A stretch of DNA of 51,874 nucleotides from Alphaproteobacteria bacterium (GTDB lineage: Bacteria; Pseudomonadota; Alphaproteobacteria; CACIAM-22H2), in assembly GCA_016793165.1 (NCBI GenBank), contig JAEULA010000087.1, positions 1 through 51,874 of the forward strand, read 5' to 3'. This document shows positions 26,618 to 34,804 of this stretch, piece by piece (position 1 is the stretch's first letter; every line of letters starts with the position of its first letter). The notes below the pieces were generated by a model, which was not told the DNA's origin, did no database searches, and worked only from the letters and a program-made list of their open reading frames with translations. The position numbers were made by a program, and so were the translations under genes.

Positions 26618-27816
26618 TCCGCCGCTCCACGCTGTTGCGACGCCTCGCGGCGCTGCCCCTCGCATCCTTGGCGCCGTCATCCGCGCGGGCGCAGGGGCCG
26701 GTGCCCGTCTCCGGCGAGGCCTTCGCGGCCTGGTTCGCCGTGGAGGGCGTCGCGTCGCGCAGCTGGCGGCTCGTCGCCGATGCCGGCGACCCGATGCGCG
26801 TCGACATCCGGCGGATCGGAGCGACGGGTCCGGCGACGCATCGCGTGCTGGTGCTCTATCCGCGCGAGTCGTCCGCCTATGTGACGGCGATGACCAGGAT
26901 TCTCGAGATCTTCGGCGACAAGCGTCTCGACGTCGCCTTCAACGCTGTGAATTTTGACCGCGACGACGCGCGCGGGATCGCGGCGCTGCGACGGGCGGAG
27001 ACCGACGGCACGGGCCTCATCTTCGCGATGGGCTCCGAATCGACCGCCTGGCTGCACGAGAAGTACCTGGACGGCCGGCTGCCGGTCGTCTCGGTGTGCT
27101 CGAAGGATCCGGTGATCCTCGGCCAGGCGCGCGACTATGAGAGCGGCAGCGGCAGCAACTTCGCCTTCACGTCGCTCAACGTGCCGCTCGATCTGCAGAT
27201 GACCTACGTCCACAAGATCAAGCCGCAGCTGCGCAACATCGGGATCCTGGTCGACGCGACGAATGTCAGCGCGGTCGAGACCCAGGCCGAGCCCGTGGCC
27301 CGCTACGCCGAGCGCCGCGGCATCCGCAGCCTGATGCTGAAGGTCGCCGATCCGCGCGCCGCGCGCGCCGAGCTCTCGACCCTCGTCGCGGGCGCGGTCG
27401 GCGCGATGCGCCGGAACGATCCGGGGCTGGATCGCAGCGTGCTGTGGATCACCGGATCGACGGCGGTGTTCCGCGAGATCCGCACCATCAACGCCCATGC
27501 CGATCGCGTGCCCGTGCTCAGCGTCGTGCCCGAGGTCGTCCAGGCGGGCGACGACAGCGCCGTGCTCTCGATTGGCGTCAGCTTCGAGAGCAACGCCCAT
27601 CTCGCCGCGATCTACGGGGCCGACGTGCTGACCGGGGGCGTGCCGGCGGGGTCACTGCCGGTCGGACTCGTGTCGCCGCCCGACATCGCGATCAACTTCC
27701 GCAAGGCCCGCGAGATCGGCCTCCGGATCCCGTTCCGCTTTTTCGAGAGCGCGGGCACGGTCTACGACTACGAGGGCAACCGCGTGCGCAGCGCCGACAT
27801 GGCGCGCCCGGGCTGA
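26614..27816 (+). CDS. Periplasmic ABC-type substrate-binding protein (ABC_sub_bind family)
   Basis: 400 aa. The N-terminus has a twin-Arg/hydrophobic export signal (RRSTLLRRLAALPLASLAPSSARAQ, cleavage probably after ARA; longer than a standard Sec signal and not clearly Tat). The mature part has the two-lobed pattern of the ABC_sub_bind family: 'HRVLVLYPRESSAYVTAMTRIL', 'IFAMGSESTAWLHEKY', 'LPVVSVCSKDPV', 'IGILVDATNVSAVE', 'AAIYGADVLTGGVPAGSLPVGLVSPPDIAINFRKAREIGLRIPF'. The start ATG overlaps the stop of the MFS-sensor gene (ATGA), so the two are made together. There is no ABC permease or ATPase next to it, so it may deliver a ligand to the sensor modules of the MFS protein instead of to an ABC pump. 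Confidence 0.88.
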   Translation: MIRRSTLLRRLAALPLASLAPSSARAQGPVPVSGEAFAAWFAVEGVASRSWRLVADAGDPMRVDIRRIGATGPATHRVLVLYPRESSAYVTAMTRILEIFGDKRLDVAFNAVNFDRDDARGIAALRRAETDGTGLIFAMGSESTAWLHEKYLDGRLPVVSVCSKDPVILGQARDYESGSGSNFAFTSLNVPLDLQMTYVHKIKPQLRNIGILVDATNVSAVETQAEPVARYAERRGIRSLMLKVADPRAARAELSTLVAGAVGAMRRNDPGLDRSVLWITGSTAVFREIRTINAHADRVPVLSVVPEVVQAGDDSAVLSIGVSFESNAHLAAIYGADVLTGGVPAGSLPVGLVSPPDIAINFRKAREIGLRIPFRFFESAGTVYDYEGNRVRSADMARPG

Positions 27817-27831
27817 CTCCGCGGACCCCGG

Positions 27832-27863
27832 CCGCGCGCGATCGCGCGACCGGGCGCGCGCGG
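27832..27863 (+). terminator. Possible terminator after the binding-protein gene
   Basis: A 9-bp GC-only stem (CCGCGCGCG 27832-27840 with CGCGCGCGG 27855-27863) with a 14-base loop, 15 bases after the stop codon. There is no clear T tract, so it may pause or stabilise the 3' end without terminating efficiently. Confidence 0.3.
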
Positions 27864-27877
27864 CGTCGCGGTTTGCT

Positions 27878-27906
27878 TTGACACGAAGCCGCGGTCGACG
27901 CTATTC
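27878..27906 (+). promoter_or_regulatory. Candidate sigma-70 promoter of the second antiporter
   Basis: TTGACA (27878-27883), a 17-base spacer, then CTATTC (27901-27906). The -35 is a consensus match, the -10 is moderate. The predicted start lies about 65 bases before the ATG at 27979. The preceding TTGCTTTGAC is shared with the region before the paralogous gene at 22640. Confidence 0.5.
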
Positions 27907-27978
27907 GCGGCGCCCGATCCGGCGCCTCGCGCCCGGAATGCCCCCACTTCCCTCACGTCGAAGCGAGGAGCCTTCTCG

Positions 27979-29412
27979 ATGCGCGTCGCGGTCCGTCTCG
28001 TCGTCCTCGCTCTTGCGGGGGCAGCCGCCGGCATCTCGGGCGACCCGGCGCTGGCGGCGGCGCCGCCGGCCGACGCGCCGAAGCTCGACGGCGCGGGCCT
28101 GTCGCTGCTGTGGACGCTGCCCTTCGCGGCCATCCTCGGATCGATCGCGCTGCTGCCGCTCGTCGCCGCCGGCCTCTGGCACCACCACTACGGCAAGATC
28201 GCGGCGCTCTGCGCGCTCGCCTTCGTCCTCCCGTGCGCCATCGTCTTCGGCTGGCGCACGGCGCTCTACGAGCTCGTCCATACGTTGCTGCAGGAGTACA
28301 TCCCCTTCGTGGTCCTGCTGCTCGCGCTGTTCACCGTCGCGGGCGGCGTGCGCGTGCGCGGCGAGATCGTCGGCACGCCGCTGACCAACACGGCGATCCT
28401 CGGCATCGGGACCCTGCTGGCGAGCCTGATGGGCACGACGGGCGCCTCGATGCTGCTGGTCCATCCCTTGATCCGCGCGAACGCCTGGCGCCGCCGCAAC
28501 GTCCACGTCTTCGTGTTCTTCATCTTCCTGGTCGGCAACATCGGCGGCGCGCTGACACCGCTGGGCGATCCGCCGCTGTTCATCGGCTTCCTCGAGGGCG
28601 TCAGCTTCTTCTGGGTCACGACGCGGATGTTCCTGCCGATGGCAGTCGTCGCGCTGCCGCTGCTCGCGATGTTCTACGCGCTGGACAGCTGGCATTGGCG
28701 GCGCGAGACGCCGCCGTCGCGCCCGGCGCGCGCCGAGCCGTTCGGCATCGACGGCAAGAGGAACCTGGCGCTTCTCGCGCTGATCGTCGCCGCGGTCCTG
28801 ATGTCGGGGGTCTGGCGGCCGGGCTGGGGCGTGCGCGTGTTCCACACGCTGGTCGAGATCGAGGACCTGGCGCGGAGCATCCTGCTGCTGGCCATCGCGG
28901 GGCTGTCGTGGAAGATCACGCGCCGGGAGAACCGGGCGCTCAACCAGTTCACCTGGGCGCCGATGGTCGAGGTCGCCAAGCTGTTCTTCGCGATCTTCAT
29001 CACCATCGTGCCGGCCATCGCCATCATCCGGGCCGGGGACCAGGGGGCGGCGCGCGACTTGCTGGCGCTGCTCAACCACGGCGGCAGCCCCGACAACGTC
29101 ATGTACTTCTGGGTGACCGGCGCGTTGTCGAGCTTTCTCGACAACGCGCCGACCTACCTGCTGTTCTTCAACCTGGCGGGCGGCGACGAGGTCCGGCTGA
29201 TGGGTCCCCTGGCGACGACCCTGCTCGCGATCTCCGCCGGCGCGGTGTTCATGGGCGCCAACACCTACATCGGCAACGCGCCCAATTTCATGATCAAGGC
29301 GGTCGTCGAGGACCGGGGACTGCGGATGCCGAGCTTCTTCGGCTTCATGGCGTGGTCGGGGCTGCTGCTGCTGCCGCTCTTCGGCCTCGTGACGATCCTG
29401 TTCTTCGCCTGA
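27979..29412 (+). CDS. IT-superfamily ion antiporter, paralog 2
   Basis: 477 aa with a signal-like first segment ending ALAAA and then about 11-12 membrane helices. It is collinear and highly similar to the protein at 22640: 'LLASLMGTTGASMLLVHPLIRANAW', 'FLVGNIGGALTPLGDPPLFIGFLEG', 'EPFGIDGKRNL', 'FLDNAPTYLLFFNLAGGDE', 'ISAGAVFMGANTYIGNAPNFMIKAV'. The start ATG 27979 is supported by a GAGGAG box about nine bases upstream. Probably a Na+/H+ or organic-anion antiporter in the inner membrane; the substrate cannot be read from the sequence. The two copies flank the MFS-sensor/binding-protein pair, so recombination between them could delete or duplicate that pair. Confidence 0.86.
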   Translation: MRVAVRLVVLALAGAAAGISGDPALAAAPPADAPKLDGAGLSLLWTLPFAAILGSIALLPLVAAGLWHHHYGKIAALCALAFVLPCAIVFGWRTALYELVHTLLQEYIPFVVLLLALFTVAGGVRVRGEIVGTPLTNTAILGIGTLLASLMGTTGASMLLVHPLIRANAWRRRNVHVFVFFIFLVGNIGGALTPLGDPPLFIGFLEGVSFFWVTTRMFLPMAVVALPLLAMFYALDSWHWRRETPPSRPARAEPFGIDGKRNLALLALIVAAVLMSGVWRPGWGVRVFHTLVEIEDLARSILLLAIAGLSWKITRRENRALNQFTWAPMVEVAKLFFAIFITIVPAIAIIRAGDQGAARDLLALLNHGGSPDNVMYFWVTGALSSFLDNAPTYLLFFNLAGGDEVRLMGPLATTLLAISAGAVFMGANTYIGNAPNFMIKAVVEDRGLRMPSFFGFMAWSGLLLLPLFGLVTILFFA

Positions 29413-29556
29413 TCCGGCGCGCGGCGGCCCGCGCGCCCGTCGGTCGCCTTGACTTCATCTGGCCGTTGCCGGAGCTTCGCGGTCGTCCGGGGCAGGGGAA
29501 TTCGCAACCGCATTCGCGAGATGTGACGGGCTGCCTCAAGATTCGGGGAGTCCGGG

Positions 29557-30900
29557 ATGCAGCCTCACGCCTTCGAGCCGCACGTCGTGTTCGGCATGAG
29601 CCCCATGTGGGCCTCGACCATCGTGCTGGTCGTCGTCTACGGCGTGATCATCACCGAGAAGATCAACCGGGCGATCATCGCGCTGCTCGGCATCGGGCTG
29701 ATGATCCTGGTCGGCGTCCTCACCCAGGAGGAGGCGGTCAAGGGGATCGACTTCAACACGATCGGCCTGCTGACGGGGATGATGATCCTCGTCTCGATCT
29801 CGCGCCGGTCGGGCATGTTCCAGTACATGGCGGTCTGGTCCGCGAAGAAGGCCAATGCCAGCCCCGCCGGGATCATGCTGCTGCTCTCGGTGTGCACGGC
29901 GGTGCTCTCGGCGCTGCTCGACAACGTGACGACCGTGCTGCTGGTCGTGCCGGTGACGCTCGCGATCACGCGGGACCTCGAGGTGCCGCCGTATCCGTTC
30001 CTGTTCGCCGAGATCTTCGCCTCGAACATCGGCGGCACGGCCACCCTGATCGGCGATCCGCCGAACATCCTGATCGGATCGCTCGTCGGCTTGTCGTTCA
30101 ACGAGTTCATCGTTCACCTGACGCCGGTGATCATCGTGGTCATGGCGGTCCAGCTCGTCATGACGCACCTGATGTGGGGCCGGAAGATGCGGGCGACCGC
30201 CGAGGCGCGGGCCCGCGTGATGGCGATGAAGGAGATCGACACGATCGAGGACTGGCTGCTGCTCAAGCAGTCCCTGGTCGTGCTCGGCGTCGTGATCGTC
30301 GCCTTCGTGCTGGCGCGGCCGCTGCATCTCGAGCCGGCGACGATCGCGATGTTCGGCGCCGCGGTGCTGATGCTGCTCGACAACTGGGCCCATCATGCCG
30401 AGAAGGCCGCCGAGAACGTCCACAAGACGTTCTCCGACGTCGAGTGGATCACCATCTTCTTCTTCGTCGGCCTGTTCGTCGTCGTGCACGGCGTCGAGGT
30501 CGGCGGCCTGCTCGGGCTGCTGGCGAACAAGCTGCTGGAGGCGACCGGTGGGCAGATGGCCGCCACCGGCTACGCGATCCTGTGGGCCTCGGCGGTGCTC
30601 TCGGCGATCGTCGACAACATCCCGTTCGTCGCCACCATGATCCCGCTGATCAAGGCGATGGCGCCGGCCTTCGGCGGCGCCGACAAGATCGAACCCTTGT
30701 GGTGGTGCCTGTCGCTGGGCGCCTGCCTCGGCGGCAACGGGACGCTGATCGGCGCCTCGGCCAACCTGACGGTGGCCGGAATCGCCGAGCGCAACGGCGT
30801 CCCGTTCAGGTTCATGACGTACACGCTCTATGCCTTCCCGATGATGCTGGTCAGCGTGGCGATCAGCCACGTCTATGTCTGGTGGCGCTACTTCTCGTGA
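29557..30900 (+). CDS. SLC13/ArsB/NhaD-type IT-superfamily transporter
   Basis: 447 aa, about 11 membrane segments. ArsB/NhaD-type landmarks: 'DFNTIGLLTGMMILVSISRRSGMFQY', 'LLDNVTTVLLVVPVTLAI', 'FASNIGGTATLIGDPPNILIGSL', and in the second half 'VEWITIFFFVGLFVVVHGVEVGGL', 'IVDNIPFVATMIPLI', 'LGACLGGNGTLIGASANLTVAG'. A GGGGAG box precedes ATG 29557. This branch includes anion permeases and Na+/H+ exchangers; the substrate is not fixed by sequence, and arsenite is only one option since no ars genes are near. It is a different subfamily from the two paralogs upstream. The oxidoreductase gene begins seven bases after its stop. Confidence 0.87.
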   Translation: MQPHAFEPHVVFGMSPMWASTIVLVVVYGVIITEKINRAIIALLGIGLMILVGVLTQEEAVKGIDFNTIGLLTGMMILVSISRRSGMFQYMAVWSAKKANASPAGIMLLLSVCTAVLSALLDNVTTVLLVVPVTLAITRDLEVPPYPFLFAEIFASNIGGTATLIGDPPNILIGSLVGLSFNEFIVHLTPVIIVVMAVQLVMTHLMWGRKMRATAEARARVMAMKEIDTIEDWLLLKQSLVVLGVVIVAFVLARPLHLEPATIAMFGAAVLMLLDNWAHHAEKAAENVHKTFSDVEWITIFFFVGLFVVVHGVEVGGLLGLLANKLLEATGGQMAATGYAILWASAVLSAIVDNIPFVATMIPLIKAMAPAFGGADKIEPLWWCLSLGACLGGNGTLIGASANLTVAGIAERNGVPFRFMTYTLYAFPMMLVSVAISHVYVWWRYFS

Positions 30901-30907
30901 GGATCCG

Positions 30908-32038
30908 ATGACGTCTCTTCTCTTCAAGCCGCTTCAACTCGGCGGCGCGACTGCCCCGAACCGCATCGCCGTCGCGCCGATGTGCCAGTACTCGGCCATC
31001 GACGGCGTGCCGCAGCCGTGGCATCGCCAGCATCTCGGCGCACTCTCGGTGTCAGGCGCCGGCGTGATCGTGGCGGAAGCCACGGCCGTCGTGCCCGAGG
31101 GCCGCATCACGCACGGCTGCACCGGTCTGTGGAACGACATGCAGGAGCGCGTCTTCGCCGACCTCGTGCGCGACATGAAAGCGGTCGGGCCCGGCCTCGC
31201 GGGAATCCAGCTCGCCCATGCCGGCCGCAAGGCGTCGTCGCAGCGCCCGTGGGAGGGCGGGGCGCCGATCCCCGCCGACGCGGTCGAGAAGCCCTGGCAG
31301 ACGGTTTCGGCCTCGGCGCTCGCGCACGGGCCGGGCTGGCACACGCCCGCGGAACTCGATGCCGGGGGCATCAGGGCGCTGCGCGACGCCTTCGTCGCCT
31401 CGACGCGGCGCGCCGAGCGGGCCGGCTTCGACCTCGTCGAGCTCCATTCCGCGCATGGCTACCTGCTGCACCAGTTCTTCTCGCCGCTGTCGAACAAGCG
31501 CACCGACGCCTATGGCGGCACGCTGGAGAAGCGCATGCGGGCGCCGCTGGAGATCGCCGAAGCGGTGCGCGCCGCCTGGCCGCGCGCGCGCGCGCTCGGC
31601 GCGCGCATCAGCGGCAGCGACTGGGCCGAGGGCGGCGCTGGACCGGAGGACGCCGTCGTCTATGCGCGCGAGCTCAAGCGCCTCGGCTACGACTTCGTCT
31701 GCGTCAGCTCCGGCGCCTTGGCGGAATCGAAGATCAAGGTCGGCCCCGGCTACCAGGTGCCGTTCGCCGCGAAGGTCAAGCGCGAGGCCGGGATCGCGAC
31801 GCGCGCCGTCGGCCTGATCGTCACGCCGCATCAAGCCGAGGCCGTGCTTCAGGCCGGCGACGCCGACCAGATCGCGCTTGCCCGCGCCTTCATCGACGAT
31901 CCGCGGTGGCCGTGGCGGGCTGCCGAGGCCCTGGGCGCGACGGCGCCGGTGCCGCCGCAATGCCTGCGCGGGCGGCCGAACACCTGGCCGGGCGCCGCGA
32001 TGCTCAAGGCGCCGGCGGCGGATAAGGCCGCGGAGTGA
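30908..32038 (+). CDS. NADH:flavin oxidoreductase, Old Yellow Enzyme (YqjM-like) family
   Basis: 376 aa, an FMN-dependent (beta/alpha)8 barrel reducing activated C=C bonds with NAD(P)H. The start ATG 30908 is seven bases after the previous stop with a GAGGA box, so it is co-transcribed with the transporter. Seen: 'NRIAVAPMCQYSA' (the Cys is typical of thermophilic-like/YqjM OYEs), 'LAGIQLAHAGRKAS', 'FDLVELHSAHGYLLHQFFSPLSNKRTDAYGG', then 'ISGSDWAEGG' and 'DQIALARAFIDDPRWPWRAAEALG'. Length and motifs are complete. The natural substrate is unknown. The 3' end overlaps the convergent M81 gene by 35 bases. Confidence 0.93.
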   Translation: MTSLLFKPLQLGGATAPNRIAVAPMCQYSAIDGVPQPWHRQHLGALSVSGAGVIVAEATAVVPEGRITHGCTGLWNDMQERVFADLVRDMKAVGPGLAGIQLAHAGRKASSQRPWEGGAPIPADAVEKPWQTVSASALAHGPGWHTPAELDAGGIRALRDAFVASTRRAERAGFDLVELHSAHGYLLHQFFSPLSNKRTDAYGGTLEKRMRAPLEIAEAVRAAWPRARALGARISGSDWAEGGAGPEDAVVYARELKRLGYDFVCVSSGALAESKIKVGPGYQVPFAAKVKREAGIATRAVGLIVTPHQAEAVLQAGDADQIALARAFIDDPRWPWRAAEALGATAPVPPQCLRGRPNTWPGAAMLKAPAADKAAE

Positions 32039-33563
32039 GCGCGACGCGCGCTTCCTCGGCCGGCGCGGTCCGGCCGAAGAAGCGCACGGGCGCCTCGTCG
32101 AGCATCAGCTCGTGCTCGGGCCACAGCCGGGTCGCGCTGTAGTCGAAGAAGCCGGTGACATGGCCGGACATGCCCGGCGTGTTCACCACCAGCGGCTCGG
32201 CGATCGCCGCGAAGCTCAGCTTGAAGTGGTTGCCCGACTTCACGACGACGAAGTCGTGCGCGGCGAGGTCGATGCCCTGGCTGGTGAAGGCGGCAGGATC
32301 CTGCGTCATGCCGGCCGCGGTCGTGACCAGGATCGTCTGGCCCTCGCTCTCGACCACCGCGCACGGCCCCAGCGTCGAGCGCTGGCCGGCCTGGTAGGGG
32401 CCCTGCTGCACGAAGTCGCCGTCGGTCGTCGCATGCACGACCCGCCCGCGCACGGGCAACGGCGCGAATCCCGGCGTGATCTTGCCGCCGAGCGCGAGCT
32501 CGATCGGCGCGCCGACACCGGCTTTCACCGCCGCGGCGGCGCTCTCGGGATCGGTGACCGGATGGACCCCGCGCAGCCCCAGACGCCTCTCCCGAAGCCG
32601 CGCCAGCACGGCGGTCGAGTCGCCCGGCGCGCCGGCCAGCACGCGGTCGCCCATGTCGGAGAGGGCGACCAGCCGCCGCGGCGATCGCGCCGCGACGAGA
32701 TCAAGCGCGGCATCGATGTCCGGGAAGTCGTCGGCGAAGCGCGTGCGCCAGCTCCACATCGCGGCCGCGATTCCGCCGGCGGTGTCGGCCGCGAGCGCCG
32801 CGTCGCCGTCGGCGATGGCGAGGATCGCCTGGCCCATGTCCGCGGCGTTGCGGAACGGATGTACGTTGAAGATCGACACGTCGAGCAGGCGACCGGGCGC
32901 CGCCGCCAGCGCGCGCCGCGCCATCGCGTGCAGATCGGCGAGCGGCCGGTCGACGGTCTCCCAGCCTCCGGGCAGCAGCATCGGCAACTTCACCATCGCG
33001 GTGACCGGGCGGATGCGGCCGGCGCACGTCGCGAGCGCGAGGTCGGCGGCGCGGGTGCCCGCCTCGACGGTGTCGGAATGCGGGTTCTCCTTGCACGCGG
33101 TGCAGATGTCCACGACCGCGAGGAAGCCGCGCGTGACATGGCCATGCAGGTCGCAGCCGATCGCGATCACCGTGTCCGGCCCGACGGCCGCGCGCACCGC
33201 ACGCATGAGGTCCTCCTCGGTGCAGCTGTAGCCCTCGGCCGACATCGCGCCGTGCAGTTCGAACACGACCGCGTCGAGCGGCCCGGCGTCGCGAATCGCC
33301 GACAGGATCTCGTCGCGGAACCCTTCGTACACCGCGCGGCGCACCGGGCCGCCGGGCCGAGCCCGCGCCGCCAGCGTCGGCACCAGCGCCGCGCCGGCCG
33401 CCTGAAGCCGGCGCAGCAGGCCGCCGAGCGTCGAGCCCGCGCCGCGATTGGCCTCGATCATCGTCGCGCCGCGCTCGACCGCGAAGTCCTCCGCCTCGGT
33501 CAATGCGGGATTGAACTCGTGGCTCTCCTGCCAGAGCTGCCCGACGGCGACGCGCAAGGTCAT
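32004..33563 (-). CDS. M81 family metallopeptidase (MlrC-like)
   Basis: 519 aa from ATG 33563, which has a GAGGAAGG box at ideal spacing; a GTG five codons upstream is less likely. MlrC-family features: 'RVAVGQLWQESHEFNP' at the N-terminus, 'VVFELHGAMSAEGY', 'IGCDLHGHVT' (likely Zn ligands), 'CKENPHSDTVEAG', 'HPFRNAADMG', and the C-terminal MlrC domain with 'VVVKSGNHFKLSF' and 'LVVNTPGMSGHV'. MlrC acts on linearised microcystin products; most homologs in soil and water bacteria have unknown peptide or amide substrates and the same is assumed here. No mlrA/mlrB neighbours. The C-terminal 12 codons overlap the oxidoreductase gene on the other strand. Confidence 0.92.
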   Translation of the reverse strand: MTLRVAVGQLWQESHEFNPALTEAEDFAVERGATMIEANRGAGSTLGGLLRRLQAAGAALVPTLAARARPGGPVRRAVYEGFRDEILSAIRDAGPLDAVVFELHGAMSAEGYSCTEEDLMRAVRAAVGPDTVIAIGCDLHGHVTRGFLAVVDICTACKENPHSDTVEAGTRAADLALATCAGRIRPVTAMVKLPMLLPGGWETVDRPLADLHAMARRALAAAPGRLLDVSIFNVHPFRNAADMGQAILAIADGDAALAADTAGGIAAAMWSWRTRFADDFPDIDAALDLVAARSPRRLVALSDMGDRVLAGAPGDSTAVLARLRERRLGLRGVHPVTDPESAAAAVKAGVGAPIELALGGKITPGFAPLPVRGRVVHATTDGDFVQQGPYQAGQRSTLGPCAVVESEGQTILVTTAAGMTQDPAAFTSQGIDLAAHDFVVVKSGNHFKLSFAAIAEPLVVNTPGMSGHVTGFFDYSATRLWPEHELMLDEAPVRFFGRTAPAEEARVALTPRPYPPPAP

Positions 33564-33598
33564 GGTGACCTTCCTCACTGATTTGGGCCCCGGAATGC

Positions 33599-34165
33599 AT
33601 GACGTCGGGCGCCGACAATGGCATTCTATCCGTCGTCTCGGGCGATTGGATGCGTGATTGCTACGAAGCGGTGACGAATGCGACGTTGGGTGATGCGGTG
33701 CGCTTGATTTCCATGGCGTTTCGTGCGGCCGCCGCGGGCGTGGCGATCCTTCTCATGGAGGTCCTCGCGGGCATGGCGGGCGAGCCGATGTTTAGAGTGC
33801 CTTTCGTCACATCTATCGTCCTGGTTACAGCACTACCGGAAACGCCGCCGGCGCGGCCGGCGGCTATCGTCGGCGGGCATCTGATCTCGAGCTTCGCGGG
33901 CTGGCTCGTCGGGTTTCTTCCGGGATCATCGGAAGCATTGGGTGCCGCCGCCGTCGCGCTCGCCACGCTCGGGATGCTTGTCGCACGAAGCGTTCACCCG
34001 CCGGCGGGCGTCGATGGATTCCTGGTGGCTACGAGCGGGCTTTCCGTGACGTGGATCTTGAGCCCGGTGCTTGTAGGAGCGCTCCTGCTCGCGGCGTATT
34101 CGCGAGTCGTGGCATACGGCGAGCGCATGCTGCTTCAAGCCTTGGCGCCGATGTTGGCGCGGTAA
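33599..34165 (+). CDS. HPP-family integral membrane protein
   Basis: 188 aa with four to five membrane segments and the family signature 'RSVHPPAGVDGFL' in the C-terminal half. HPP proteins are found in bacteria, plastids and some CBS-fused forms, and plant plastid members have been linked to nitrite transport; the role here is not established. The start is uncertain: ATG 33599 lies only 35 bases from the divergent M81 gene, whereas ATG 33650 would leave room for a promoter. Base composition is a little less GC-rich than upstream genes. Confidence 0.72.
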   Translation: MTSGADNGILSVVSGDWMRDCYEAVTNATLGDAVRLISMAFRAAAAGVAILLMEVLAGMAGEPMFRVPFVTSIVLVTALPETPPARPAAIVGGHLISSFAGWLVGFLPGSSEALGAAAVALATLGMLVARSVHPPAGVDGFLVATSGLSVTWILSPVLVGALLLAAYSRVVAYGERMLLQALAPMLAR

Positions 34166-34177
34166 CGCGTCCCCGGA

Positions 34178-34804
34178 TCAGGCATCGATACCATTGCGCA
34201 GCCGTGATCGCCATTGCACCAGCGTTGCTAGATTGGGCGCCTCAGTCTTCAGCATCACCTGCGCCCTGTAATGTTCGACGGTCCTGGCCGACAGGCCGAG
34301 CTTAGCGGCGATGGCGACGTTCGAATATCCGGACACGACCAGATCCATCACTTGGGTTTCGCGTGATGTGAGGCGCTCGAACCGCGCCTTCAGTCGGATG
34401 CTGGCAAGCAGCGCCTCCTCCTGTCGCCGGATGCCGGCGAAGCCGCGTTCAATCGCGGCGACGAGCGCAACATCGTCAATCGGCTTCTCCAAGAAGTCGA
34501 TCGCTCCGGCCTTCATCGCCTCGACCGCCATGGGGATGTCGCCATGACCGGTGATGAGGATTACCGGCGGCGCGGAGGGATCTTCGGCGAGTGCCCGCTG
34601 CAGCTCGAGCCCGTTCATGCCCGGCATGCGCACATCAGCGACGACGCACCCCGCGGGCAGCCGGGCGCGAGCGGATTGAAAATCCTCGACCGACCCGAAT
34701 GCTTGAGCCTCAATGCCATAGGTCGACAACATACGGGTGAGCGCGTCAGCAACGCTCTCGTCGTCGTCGATCACGTAGACGTAGCGTGGCGCGCCGGGCT
34801 TCAC
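34178..34804 (-). CDS. FixJ/NarL-type response regulator
   Basis: 208 aa starting at GTG 34804, whose GTG overlaps the kinase stop (GTGA), giving tight coupling. Receiver domain of about 8-122: acidic pair Asp13/Asp14, phosphoacceptor Asp57 (in 'VVADVRMPGMNG'), Thr85 and Lys107 ('LEKP'). LuxR-type helix-turn-helix of about 143-200 with 'LTSRETQVMDLVVSGYSNVAIAAKLGLSARTVEHYRAQVM'. The closest layout is FixJ, which is activated by phosphorylation and drives transcription. The partner kinase is MASE1-based and lacks a haem-PAS, so the signal is not that of classical FixL. Targets are unknown; the divergent small gene at 36618 is a candidate. Confidence 0.93.
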   Translation of the reverse strand: MKPGAPRYVYVIDDDESVADALTRMLSTYGIEAQAFGSVEDFQSARARLPAGCVVADVRMPGMNGLELQRALAEDPSAPPVILITGHGDIPMAVEAMKAGAIDFLEKPIDDVALVAAIERGFAGIRRQEEALLASIRLKARFERLTSRETQVMDLVVSGYSNVAIAAKLGLSARTVEHYRAQVMLKTEAPNLATLVQWRSRLRNGIDA

